In this document: positions 43,333 to 51,617 of the stretch, one piece after another | How the letters are laid out: every line of letters begins with the position of its first letter | Position numbering within the stretch: the stretch's first letter is position 1 | Assembly (NCBI GenBank): GCA_964393825.1 | Contig: CAYMUY010000023.1 | Span: forward strand, 1-64,000 | Length of the DNA stretch: 64,000 nt | From: PFJX01 sp964393825 | GTDB taxonomy: Bacteria; Pseudomonadota; Gammaproteobacteria; Burkholderiales; Thiobacillaceae | Direction: 5' to 3' | The notes under the pieces: model-generated | Told to the model about the DNA's origin: nothing | The model's input: the letters and a program-made list of their open reading frames with translations, nothing else | Databases searched by the model: none | Translations under genes and position numbers: made by a program

Positions 43333-46097
43333 GACTCATCCTTCAGCAATGCACGGAGCGCATTCACCGCGCGTCCGTATTCCCGCCTGGTCGTCTCAAG
43401 GGCGCCGCGCGCCGCGACCAGGTCGGCCTCGGCGCCACTCATCTCCAGGTGCTTGAACATCTGGGACAGCCTTAAGGCACCGACATTGGCGGAACTGGAT
43501 TTCAGCGTGTGCGCGACACGGCGCAGGCCATCCGCGTCGCCGCTTTCGATGGCCTGTTGCAGATGCGCCATGTTGCCGTCCGACGTATCCAGGTAAACCT
43601 GCATGATCTTGTGCGCCAGCGTCAGGCCTCCGCCGGGGTCCAGGTCCCGCATCCGCTCCATGTGGCTTGCGTCGATGGCGTCATCGGACGCCTCCGGTAT
43701 CGCCTCCACGACCTGGTCCGGCTCCATCATGGCCCCGTCAGGATTCGTCTGTCCCAGCCAGCGTTGCAGGACCAGGGCCAGGCGGCTCATGGTGTAAGGC
43801 TTGGCCAGGTAGTCATCCATCCCCGCATCCAGGCAGCGCTGGCGATCGCCCTCCATGGCGTTGGCGGTCATCGCCACGATGGGGATGCGACCGGCGCCAT
43901 CCCTTTCCTGCGCGCGGAGGGCCGCAGTGGCCTGGTAGCCATCCATCACCGGCATCTGGCAATCCATCAGGATCAGATCGTAGTCACGGCGCGCGCGCAT
44001 CGCCAGCGCCTCCATGCCGTTGACGGCGACATCCGCCTTCACGCCGAGGCCATCGAGCATGGCCAGGGCCACCTCCTGGTTGACCGGGTTATCCTCGGCC
44101 AGCAGCACATGGCCATGCAGGCGTGTGGTGTCCTTGGCGGTTGCGGTAGGCGGTGACGGCGGTGTCATGGGAGCCTCCGCCCGCAATACAGAGCGAAGCA
44201 CCTCATACAATTCGGCGCGACGGATGGGCTTGCTGACACAACGCTGAATGCCGGCCTGGCGCAATTCCTGGGAGCATCCCGTGGCATGGGTGGAAGTGAG
44301 CAACAGTAAGCGTGCCCGTGCCAGAACCGGGCGAGCCTGAATCTCGCGCGCCAGTTGCAGGCCATCCATGCCCGGCATGTGCATATCCAGGACGACGAGT
44401 TCGTAGGGCTCGCCCGCCTGCGCGGCCACGGCCATTTCCTGCAGCGCGGCTTCGCCGCCCGCCACGCAGCTCACTCGCATCCGCCAACCGGCCAATTGCA
44501 ATTTCAGGATCTCCAGGTTGGTGGGGTTGTCGTCGACGACCAGCACCTGCCTGCCTTCCAGCTCGGGGAGGGCGAGCAACTCGGGCGGCTTGTCCCCACC
44601 TCGCGGCAGGACGAGATCGACCCAGAACGTCGAGCCGCGAGCCTCGCGGCTGTCCACGCCGATGCCGCCGCCCATCAAGTCGACCAGTTGCCGGCAGATG
44701 GCCAGTCCCAGGCCGGTACCGCCGAACTGGCGGGTGGTGGAACCATCGGCCTGGCTGAAATGCGCGAAGATCCTTTCCTGCGCCTCGACGGGAATGCCGA
44801 TACCGGTATCCTCCACGCTCAAATGCACATGCACGTTGTCCCCTTCACCCTCCTGCAACCGGGCGCGAACGACGACTTCGCCCTGGTGGGTGAACTTGAC
44901 GGCGTTGTTGATCAGATTGGCCAGCACCTGGCGCAAGCGGAACGGATCACAGCGCACCCACATGGGCAGGTTGGCGGGAGCAAGCTGACAGGCCAGTTCC
45001 AGCCCTTTCTCCACTGCCGGCTGCGCGAACATGGCGACGGCATCCTCGACCAGTTCCCCCAGGTCGCAATCCACGATTTCCAGTTCCATGTGGCCGGACT
45101 CGATCTTGGAGAAATCCAGGATGTCGTTGATGATGCCCAGAAGGTGACGACCGGAACGCATCACCGCCTCGGCATAGCGCTGCTGGGTGGCGTCCAGCGG
45201 GGTCTCCAGCAATAGTTCGTTCATGCCCAGCACCCCGTTCATGGGTGTGCGAATCTCGTGACTCATGGTCGCCAGGAACTCGCTCTTGGAACGGCTGGCG
45301 GCCTCGGCCTGTTCCTTCGCCGCGCGCAGTTCTGCGGTACGCGCCTCCACCATTTCTTCCAGATGCTCACGGTGCCGCAGCAGGCTGGCGTCACGCAACT
45401 GAATCTCGTGCATCATGTCATTGAAGCCGTCCGCCAGCATGCCGATCTCGTCGTGGCTGCGCTTGCCGATGCGCAAGTCGTAACGCTGGGTCTGGGCGAC
45501 CCGGCGGGTGGTGTCCGCGAGTTCCAGGATGGGTTCACTGATGCGGCGCTGCATGCGCAGCGCGAGCAGGACCGCCAGCAGGAAGACGAGCAGGCTCAAG
45601 CCCAGGGTGACCAGGATGTCCTGGCGGATCGCCCCCCACATGCCGGACAGATCAATGACCATGGACAGGGTGCCCAGCGGCTCTGTCCCCCCCTGGCTGC
45701 TCAGGATGCGCTGGTCGAAACGCAGGCGTGAGGCAGTGAACGGCATTCTGGCGCTGAAATCCAGTGGTTCAAGAGCGTCGAAGCTGTCGGCTTTGCCCGT
45801 ATCGGGATAGACCGCGAACACCTTGCCATCGGGCAACACGATGCGCGCCACCAGCACTTCCCGCCGTTCCCGCAGACTGGACAGGCTGAGCTCCGCCGCC
45901 TTGGCGTCGCCGAACACCACCGCCGATTCGACGTTGGCAGTGAGCAACTGGGCCACACCACGCAATTGCGCCAGCATGCCGCTCTGCTGCCGCAGCGCCC
46001 CGGTCACGGTGGAGATCAGCAAGGCCAGGATCAACACCAGCAGGGCCATCCCGGCCAGCATGGTGATCAGCCTCCGCTTCAGGGTGGGCGCGGTCAT
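43329..46097 (-). CDS. Hybrid sensor histidine kinase with periplasmic CHASE8-like domain, two receivers and Hpt
   Basis: A 922-residue BarA-like phosphorelay kinase. Membrane segments at ~11-32 and ~160-181 enclose a periplasmic sensor (VESAVVFGDAKAAELSLSSL, typical of CHASE8). HAMP (about 183-235) and HisKA follow with His280 in ATMSHEIRTPMNGV. HATPase has NLINNAVKFTHQGE and GTGLGLAICRQLVDLMGG. Receiver 1 is VLDMHMPGMDG, receiver 2 is LILMDCQMPVMDGYQA, and the C-terminal Hpt has VAHTLKSSSANVGA. It starts 10 bp after the YfiR-like gene and overlaps the REC-GGDEF-EAL gene, which is the natural phosphoryl acceptor. Confidence 0.93.
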   Translation of the reverse strand: MTAPTLKRRLITMLAGMALLVLILALLISTVTGALRQQSGMLAQLRGVAQLLTANVESAVVFGDAKAAELSLSSLRERREVLVARIVLPDGKVFAVYPDTGKADSFDALEPLDFSARMPFTASRLRFDQRILSSQGGTEPLGTLSMVIDLSGMWGAIRQDILVTLGLSLLVFLLAVLLALRMQRRISEPILELADTTRRVAQTQRYDLRIGKRSHDEIGMLADGFNDMMHEIQLRDASLLRHREHLEEMVEARTAELRAAKEQAEAASRSKSEFLATMSHEIRTPMNGVLGMNELLLETPLDATQQRYAEAVMRSGRHLLGIINDILDFSKIESGHMELEIVDCDLGELVEDAVAMFAQPAVEKGLELACQLAPANLPMWVRCDPFRLRQVLANLINNAVKFTHQGEVVVRARLQEGEGDNVHVHLSVEDTGIGIPVEAQERIFAHFSQADGSTTRQFGGTGLGLAICRQLVDLMGGGIGVDSREARGSTFWVDLVLPRGGDKPPELLALPELEGRQVLVVDDNPTNLEILKLQLAGWRMRVSCVAGGEAALQEMAVAAQAGEPYELVVLDMHMPGMDGLQLAREIQARPVLARARLLLLTSTHATGCSQELRQAGIQRCVSKPIRRAELYEVLRSVLRAEAPMTPPSPPTATAKDTTRLHGHVLLAEDNPVNQEVALAMLDGLGVKADVAVNGMEALAMRARRDYDLILMDCQMPVMDGYQATAALRAQERDGAGRIPIVAMTANAMEGDRQRCLDAGMDDYLAKPYTMSRLALVLQRWLGQTNPDGAMMEPDQVVEAIPEASDDAIDASHMERMRDLDPGGGLTLAHKIMQVYLDTSDGNMAHLQQAIESGDADGLRRVAHTLKSSSANVGALRLSQMFKHLEMSGAEADLVAARGALETTRREYGRAVNALRALLKDES

Positions 46098-46107
46098 CGC
46101 CGACCCG

Positions 46108-46653
46108 TCACGGCAGCACCGTATCGGCCAGTTTCAGCAACTGGCTGCTCAAGACCAGGCCCGCCGCGCGAGCGGCACCCTGGTTGATCTCGAAGCGCAT
46201 CCGGCCAGCGCGCAGCTTCAGGCCGATCATGCCTCCGGCCTGCGCGAAACCGGGAGCGTCACTGACCGTCAGCACCGGCGCCTGGCCCAGCATGCGCAAC
46301 ACGGTCTCCGGTCTGATATGCGCATCCGCGTCGATGAACAGCACCTGGCATCCGCTCCATTCGCTGGACCGGGACGGGGCGAGTACGCGGATCACACGCC
46401 CCGAGAGGCGGCGTTCGTGCAGCGACTCCAGTCTCCCGGACAGCGATTGCGGCTCGACGCCGCAGATCAGCAATTCGTGGCTATTGGCGGCACCGGGCGG
46501 CCACTCCGTGTATTTGGTGAAATTGAGCACGAAGCCCGCCTTGAGCTCGTCCTCCACCCCGGCATCCGCGCGCAGGGGGGCCGCCGGCAACATCCAGGCC
46601 AGCAGCAACGTGGCCAGTAGCCACGGCCATGTGGGTCTGATCGAATCGAACAT
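46108..46653 (-). CDS. YfiR/DUF4154 family periplasmic protein
   Basis: A 181-residue exported protein. The signal peptide is MFDSIRPTWPWLLATLLLAWMLPAAPLRADA. The mature part has the DUF4154 pattern KAGFVLNFTKYTEWP, LLICGV, CQVLFIDAD, PVLTVSDAPGFAQAGGMIGL and MRFEINQGAARAAGLVLSSQLLKLA. In Pseudomonas, YfiR is the periplasmic repressor of the diguanylate cyclase YfiN. Here it is encoded two bases after a TonB-dependent receptor and ten before a hybrid kinase, suggesting it passes a periplasmic signal to that kinase. Confidence 0.92.
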   Translation of the reverse strand: MFDSIRPTWPWLLATLLLAWMLPAAPLRADAGVEDELKAGFVLNFTKYTEWPPGAANSHELLICGVEPQSLSGRLESLHERRLSGRVIRVLAPSRSSEWSGCQVLFIDADAHIRPETVLRMLGQAPVLTVSDAPGFAQAGGMIGLKLRAGRMRFEINQGAARAAGLVLSSQLLKLADTVLP

Positions 46654-46654
46654 G

Positions 46655-48649
46655 TCAGAACTTCCAGTCCACCTTGACGTAGTAGCCGCGCTCGATCTCA
46701 CTGGGTGTGGACAGGATGAAATAGGAACCGAATTCGGGGTGGGCACGGTCCAGCAGGTTCTGGCCGACCAGGGCCACTTCCAGATCCTTGCCCGCCTGCC
46801 AGGCCAGGCGCATGTCCAGAGTGGTATAGGCATCGATCCCGTAGCTCTTGACTTTGCCGACATGGCGCAACCAGGCGTCCCAACGCACGGATGGCGTGAT
46901 GTCCAGCGATGAGCGCAACGAAAACTGCTGGGTCGGCGAGACATCCACATAATCGCTGGGGGTCTGCCCGGGGATATCCGCCGAGTGCACACGGTACTGC
47001 AGCCAGCCGTAGTTGGCCTGCAGGCGCCAGGCTGGCGCCGGGCGCCAGTCCAGGCTGGCCTCCAGCCCATGGACATCGGCGCTGTTGGCATTGTTCTCGG
47101 AGGTCTGGATGAGCAGGTAGCCCGCTGGCAGGACAAGTTGCGGCGCCATGCGGGCAGCACCGCGAAGGTTGTCATAGCGGTTGTAGAAGAGCGCCAGATC
47201 GAGGCTGGCCGTGGCATTGAATTGATGGCGCCAGCCCAGGTCGAAAGCCGTCAGATGCTCCTCGTCCAGGGCGCCACTGACCAGCTGCACCACGCTGGGG
47301 GGCACGAAAGGCGGCGTCCCGACCGGATCGGCCTGGATAAAGGCAGAACCGCCTCGCTCGATGCGGGAGGGCGTGCGATTGGCCCTGGCCAGCGACATCC
47401 AGGCGCTGTTCCGCGCATCCGGCGTCCACAACAGGCGCAGGTTGGGCTGGAAACCAAGGCCGGTATAGTCGTTGTGTTCCAGCCGCGCGCCCACGCTCAA
47501 GCGCCAACGCCCGGGCACCAGGGCAATGTCATCCTGGGCATGGATGCTGTACAGCGAAGAGTCCCGTTCCCGTTCGCTGACCTGAATCATCGGCGAGTTG
47601 TCGATTCGGTCACCGCTGTAGCGGTAGGCCAGCCCCCAGATCAGGTCCTGGCGATCGTCCAGCCGCAAGCTTTGCTGGTATTCCAGGTCAGCGGTGATGC
47701 GGTGCTCGGTCAGGATGGCATGCTGATAACTGGACTGATCCAGTGAACATTGCAGGCTTTCCTCGCGCGCCGGGCTGGCCTGGCTCTCCCAACGTGCCAT
47801 GAGATATGCGTTCGAGATCCTCTCGGTCGCCGTCACCTTCGGCGCGGCGGGCGGCGCGCTGGTCAGCATCACTTCATCCCCGGCGTGGGTGTGCGTCGCC
47901 CCGCCCTGCACACGCAAGAAACCGGTTTCCAGAAGGCGCTCCAGGTTGAACCCCGCGGCCTGGCTCTGCCAGCCATCGACCCCGTCGCCAGCGCCCACCT
48001 GGCGCGCCGCCTCGACATCGCGCGCCTTGGCGTAGAGCGAGACCGCGGTATCGGGGTCGGGGCTCCAGCCCTGGCGGGCATAGCCATAACCGCGCAGTTC
48101 GCTGCCGGCGGCCACGGCCACCTGGCCACCCTGAGCGTCAAAGGCGGACTTGGTCAGGATGTTGATCACGCCGTTGACCGCATTCGCTCCCCAGATCGAG
48201 GCCCCCGGTCCGCGGATCACTTCGATGCGGGCAATGCTCTCCAGCGGGATGTCCAGGGCTTCCCACAACACCCCGGAGAAGAGGGGGGTATAGACGCTGC
48301 GGCCGTCCACCAGCACCAGCAACTTGTTGCTGAAGCGATCGGCGAAACCACGAATCGACACCGCCCATTTGTTGTTGCCGATGGCGGCGACCTGAACGCC
48401 AGGCGCCAGACGCAAGGCCTCGGGAATATTGCTGGCGCCGCTGCGACGGATTTCCTCGGCGCTGATGACATGAACCGCCGCGGCAGTCTCGGCCAGGGTC
48501 TGGGACTTCTTGGAAACCGAGGTAACCACCACGCCCATCAACTCTTCCAGACTCCACTCCAGAGTGTCCGGGGAGGTCATCTGCGCGTGCGCAGCGGACG
48601 CCAGCAGCCCCAGTCCAAACAGAACGATCACATGCGTCTTGCTATCCAT
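46655..48649 (-). CDS. TonB-dependent outer-membrane receptor
   Basis: A 664-residue receptor. The signal peptide is MDSKTHVIVLFGLGLLASAAHAQ. A TonB-box-like region (LMGVVVTSVSKKSQTLAETAAAV) and a plug domain follow (VLVDGRSVYTPLFSGV, IARIEVIRGPGASIWGANAVNGVINI). The 22-strand barrel ends at FYVKVDWKF-type YYVKVDWKF with terminal Phe. The sequence resembles BtuB/CirA-like receptors; ligand not predictable. It heads an operon of signalling genes rather than transport genes, so it may sense rather than, or as well as, import. The GAGG site is seven bases before the ATG. Confidence 0.92.
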   Translation of the reverse strand: MDSKTHVIVLFGLGLLASAAHAQMTSPDTLEWSLEELMGVVVTSVSKKSQTLAETAAAVHVISAEEIRRSGASNIPEALRLAPGVQVAAIGNNKWAVSIRGFADRFSNKLLVLVDGRSVYTPLFSGVLWEALDIPLESIARIEVIRGPGASIWGANAVNGVINILTKSAFDAQGGQVAVAAGSELRGYGYARQGWSPDPDTAVSLYAKARDVEAARQVGAGDGVDGWQSQAAGFNLERLLETGFLRVQGGATHTHAGDEVMLTSAPPAAPKVTATERISNAYLMARWESQASPAREESLQCSLDQSSYQHAILTEHRITADLEYQQSLRLDDRQDLIWGLAYRYSGDRIDNSPMIQVSERERDSSLYSIHAQDDIALVPGRWRLSVGARLEHNDYTGLGFQPNLRLLWTPDARNSAWMSLARANRTPSRIERGGSAFIQADPVGTPPFVPPSVVQLVSGALDEEHLTAFDLGWRHQFNATASLDLALFYNRYDNLRGAARMAPQLVLPAGYLLIQTSENNANSADVHGLEASLDWRPAPAWRLQANYGWLQYRVHSADIPGQTPSDYVDVSPTQQFSLRSSLDITPSVRWDAWLRHVGKVKSYGIDAYTTLDMRLAWQAGKDLEVALVGQNLLDRAHPEFGSYFILSTPSEIERGYYVKVDWKF

Positions 48650-49176
48650 GGCAATGCCTCGGTCAGATTTGCGATGGTCATGTACTGGCGCTTTATCGGC
48701 CAGTCGGGCGAATTCATGAATATCTCGTTAGTACAAGAGAACACGTAATTGTGAAACCGTACACGCCCGCATCTTTCCGGGCCTGCTCACTGGCGCGCCT
48801 GCCGGCGCTTGACAAGCCGGGCGACACACCCCGCCTAATGAACCGCAGTACCGGCCTGTTATCATGCCCCCTCGGAAACGCCTTCGTCAGCCTGTAACGA
48901 ACGCGCGTCACCATGATGACGGCCGCATGACCAGGTGTTTCTGGCACGAACCATGCTGGATATAGCTCGTCCAGTCCAATTTCCCCCGCCACTCAAGAGA
49001 CTCAAGGTGCACCCTTCCTCTCCCTGCCCCGCCGCAGCCGCCGGCCCACAGGCCCACCGCTTCGCCAGCCCCCCGCGGCGTCCCCTCGCACACTCATGGC
49101 CACTCCACGCACCGTTGTTGGGCAGTGCCCGGCCGCTGCCGGTCGCTGCGGTGACCTTTTCGACCCGGGCCGCGGA
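48650..49176. other. Divergent intergenic region, TonB receptor / Mrp-Mbx operon
   Basis: A 527-bp gap between divergent operons, which should hold both promoters. On the plus strand TTGACA at 48809-48814 is followed 19 bp later by CCTAAT, and TTATCAT occurs at about 48857-48863. Neither is a clean sigma-70 promoter. The open frame of mrpE continues back to an ATG at 49096, so translation might begin there. No repeat or RNA gene was seen. Confidence 0.5.
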
Positions 49177-49677
49177 ATGATCGCCAGGACCCGCGACACG
49201 TTGCTGCTGTTCGCGACCCTGCTGGGGTTCTGGCTCCTGCTGAATGGCTCGCTGGCCACGGATGTGCTCCAGGCCGGCCTGATCGCGGCACTGGTCATCA
49301 CCCTGGTGTTTCGCGACGGTCTCGCGGTGGCATCGGAATTCCGCTTCACCCCGCGCGCGCTGCTCATGGTGCCGGGATTTGTCATGTTCTTCCTCAAGGA
49401 ACTGGTCAAATCGAACCTGCGGCTGGCCACCATCGTGCTCTCACCCGCCCTGCCGCTGCGACCCGGCATCGTCAAGGTCCGCACCCGGCTGAAGAGCCGC
49501 ATGGGGCGGCTGCTGCTGGCCAACGCCATCACCCTCACCCCCGGCACCCTGACCATCGAACTGGTCGGCGAATGGCTTTACGTCCACTGGGTCAGCATGG
49601 AAACGGAAGACATCGGCGCGGCCACGGCCAGCATCGTCAGCGGTTTCGAGAACTACCTCGAGGTCATGTATGGTTGA
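49177..49677 (+). CDS. mrpE: Na+/H+ antiporter subunit E (MrpE/MbxA-like)
   Basis: A 166-residue membrane protein: hydrophobic segments LLLFATLLGFWLLLNGSL and VLQAGLIAALVITLVF, then a cytosolic domain with LKSRMGRLLLANAITLTPGTLTIEL, the MrpE hallmark. It is the first gene of a long overlapping operon. ATG 49177 gives the family-like N-terminus; an upstream in-frame ATG at 49096 would add 27 residues without similarity. Its stop overlaps mrpF by 8 bp. Confidence 0.9.
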   Translation: MIARTRDTLLLFATLLGFWLLLNGSLATDVLQAGLIAALVITLVFRDGLAVASEFRFTPRALLMVPGFVMFFLKELVKSNLRLATIVLSPALPLRPGIVKVRTRLKSRMGRLLLANAITLTPGTLTIELVGEWLYVHWVSMETEDIGAATASIVSGFENYLEVMYG

Positions 49678-49930
49678 AATCCTGGTCTACCTGGCGGCCA
49701 TGTTGGCCGGGCTTGCCCTGCTGCTGGCGCTGTATCGCTTTCTCAAGGGCCCGTCGCTCGCCGACCGGGTCGTCGCCTTCGATGTCCTCACCATCATCGG
49801 CATTACCGGCATCGTTTTGGTGGCACTGGCCGAGGGGCGTGGCCTCTATCTCGACGTGGCGCTGGTCTACGCGCTGCTGTCCTTCCTCGGGGTGATCGTC
49901 GTCGCCCGCCATCTGGAGCGCGGCCTGTGA
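49670..49930 (+). CDS. mrpF: Na+/H+ antiporter subunit F (MrpF/MbxB-like)
   Basis: An 86-residue protein with three membrane segments. The MrpF pattern YRFLKGPSLADRVVAFDVLTIIG includes the conserved Arg-Val-x-Ala-x-Asp. In Mrp complexes the F and G subunits line the sodium path at the membrane edge. Its stop overlaps mrpG by one base (TGATG). Confidence 0.92.
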   Translation: MVEILVYLAAMLAGLALLLALYRFLKGPSLADRVVAFDVLTIIGITGIVLVALAEGRGLYLDVALVYALLSFLGVIVVARHLERGL

Positions 49931-50256
49931 TGGACCTGCTTGGTGGACTGCTTCTCGTCGCCGGCACCGCCTTCCTGCTGCTCGGCGGTCTCGGGCTGGT
50001 GCGCATGCCCGACCTGTTCAACCGCATCCAGGCCGGCACCAAGGCCACCACTTTGGGCACCTTGCTGAGCCTGGCCGGCGTCGCCTGCCTGCACCCCGAC
50101 TGGAGCCTGAAACTGCTGCTGATCGGCCTCTTCATCCTGTTTACCAATCCGATCTCCTCGCAGGTGCTGGCCCGCGCGGCACACCGTGGCGGCATCGACA
50201 AGTCGGCACTGACCCGCGTCGACCGCCTGGCCGAAGATCAGGGAGAACACCCATGA
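49930..50256 (+). CDS. mrpG: Na+/H+ antiporter subunit G (MrpG/MbxC-like)
   Basis: A 108-residue, three-segment membrane protein with the MrpG signature FLLLGGLGLVRMPDLFNRIQAGTKATTLG and LFTNPISSQVLARAAH. ATG 49930 overlaps the mrpF stop; a GTG at 49927 is the only alternative. Confidence 0.93.
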   Translation: MDLLGGLLLVAGTAFLLLGGLGLVRMPDLFNRIQAGTKATTLGTLLSLAGVACLHPDWSLKLLLIGLFILFTNPISSQVLARAAHRGGIDKSALTRVDRLAEDQGEHP

Positions 50257-50552
50257 GCCCGTTGCTGACCGCCATGACCGCGGTGCTATGCGTCGCCCTG
50301 CTCGCTGCCGCCCTGCTCGCCGTGCGCGAGCGCCCTGGCGCAATCGAAGGGGACGCCACCAGCGGCCTGCCCAGCGCCATCCTTGCCGCCGGCCTGGTCG
50401 GCCTGCTGGCCTCGATCCTGTTCCTGATCCTCGCCGCGCCCGACGTGGCGATGACCGAGGCGGCCATTGGCAGCGGCCTCACCACCTTCCTGTTCTTCTT
50501 CGTGCTGGGACGGATCAGAAGACGTGAAACAGAGGGAGCCGAACATGATTAA
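50253..50552 (+). CDS. MbhD-like subunit (DUF4040, N-terminal MrpA-type fragment)
   Basis: A 99-residue membrane protein with three segments. AAPDVAMTEAAIGSGLTTFLFFFVL is the conserved MbhD/DUF4040 motif (APDVAxTEAAVG). It corresponds to part of the C-terminal region of full-length MrpA, which occurs as a separate gene in archaeal Mbh/Mbx operons. Its presence as a stand-alone gene is one of the marks that this is an Mbh/Mbx-type rather than a canonical seven-gene Mrp operon. Confidence 0.88.
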   Translation: MSPLLTAMTAVLCVALLAAALLAVRERPGAIEGDATSGLPSAILAAGLVGLLASILFLILAAPDVAMTEAAIGSGLTTFLFFFVLGRIRRRETEGAEHD

Positions 50553-51258
50553 ACGCTTCATCGCGCTCCTGCTGCTGCTGGCCATCGGCGGCCTGTTCGC
50601 CAGCCTGCTGGCCGGCTACACGCCCGATACCGTATTGAACCCCACCGCCCGTTACTACGCCGAGCGTACCGCCGGCGACATCGGCGCGGCCAACATCGTC
50701 ACCGCCATCATCGTCACCTATCGCGGCCTCGACACCCTCGGCGAAGTCACGGTGCTGTTCCTGGCCGCCAGCATCGTCGGCCTGGTGCTGTCGCTGGGGG
50801 GAAAGTCCGCCAAGGCTGGGCGCGCCGTGGTGCCGGTGGGCGAACTGTTGACCACCGGCAGCCGCTATCTCGCGCCGCTGGTCATGCTGCTGGGGGTCCA
50901 TGTCTTCGTGAACGGCCACCTGACGCCGGGCGGCGGCTTCCAGGGCGGCGCCATCCTCGCCTCGGGCGCGCTGCTGCTGCTGCTGGCCGACCCGTTGAAG
51001 CGCTTCAGCCACGCTTTGATCGCCCTCATCGAGTCCTTCGCCGGGGTCTCCTACATTCTGATCGGCCTGTTTGGCCTGGTCCTCGCCGGCGGCTTCCTCG
51101 ACAACCGCTTCCTGCCCACCGGCGAACTGGGCGCGCTGTTCTCGGCCGGAGCGATCCCGCTGATCTATTCCCTGATCGGCCTCAAGGTCGGCGCCGAGTT
51201 CGCCTCGATGCTGGCCAGCCTGTCGGAACAGGAAACCGAGATGCGGGAGGACGCATGA
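50545..51258 (+). CDS. mrpB: MbhE + MrpB fusion subunit
   Basis: A 237-residue protein. The N-terminal ~100 residues resemble MbhE (YAERTAGDIGAANIVTAIIVTYRGLDTLGEVTVLFLAA). The rest is MrpB/MnhB (VHVFVNGHLTPGGGFQGGAILASG and PTGELGALFSAGAIPLIYSLIGLKVG). In Pyrococcus these are separate subunits, while in Mrp the first half belongs to MrpA. Overlaps by 8 bp at the start and 4 bp at the end. Confidence 0.88.
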   Translation: MIKRFIALLLLLAIGGLFASLLAGYTPDTVLNPTARYYAERTAGDIGAANIVTAIIVTYRGLDTLGEVTVLFLAASIVGLVLSLGGKSAKAGRAVVPVGELLTTGSRYLAPLVMLLGVHVFVNGHLTPGGGFQGGAILASGALLLLLADPLKRFSHALIALIESFAGVSYILIGLFGLVLAGGFLDNRFLPTGELGALFSAGAIPLIYSLIGLKVGAEFASMLASLSEQETEMREDA

Positions 51259-51617
51259 GCATCGCCCATCTGGCCATGGCCACCGGTTTTCTCCTGATCC
51301 TCATCGGCTTCTACGGCGCCCTGACCCAGCGCAACCTGTTGCGCATGATCATCGCCTTCACCATCGCCGACAGCGGCGTCAACATCGTCATCGTCGCCCT
51401 CGGCACCATGCATGGCCGCACCGCGCCCATCCTCGATGCCAGCGTCAACGCCGCCGACGCCGTCAGCCGCATCATCGACCCGGTGCCGCAGGCGCTGGTG
51501 CTCACCGCCATCGTCATCGGCGTCGGCGTCACCGCCTTGATGCTGGCCTACGCCCTCAAGCTGCATGAGCAGCGGCGCAGCCTCGATATCGCCAGGTTCA
51601 CGGAACTCAAATGGTAA
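51255..51617 (+). CDS. mrpC: Na+/H+ antiporter subunit C (MrpC/NuoK-like)
   Basis: A 120-residue protein with three membrane segments (FLLILIGFYGALTQRNLLRMIIAFTIADSGVNIVIVALG; DPVPQALVLTAIVIGVGVTALMLAYALKLHE). It matches MrpC/NuoK including the DPxPQALVLTAIVI motif. It overlaps the antiporter fusion gene by 7 bp. Confidence 0.93.
   Translation: MSIAHLAMATGFLLILIGFYGALTQRNLLRMIIAFTIADSGVNIVIVALGTMHGRTAPILDASVNAADAVSRIIDPVPQALVLTAIVIGVGVTALMLAYALKLHEQRRSLDIARFTELKW

Noticed and set aside
48809..48840. TTGACA-N19-CCTAAT as promoter of the Mrp/Mbx-like operon
   Set aside because: The spacing is too long for a standard sigma-70 promoter and it lies over 300 bp from the first gene; kept only as a note in the intergenic entry.
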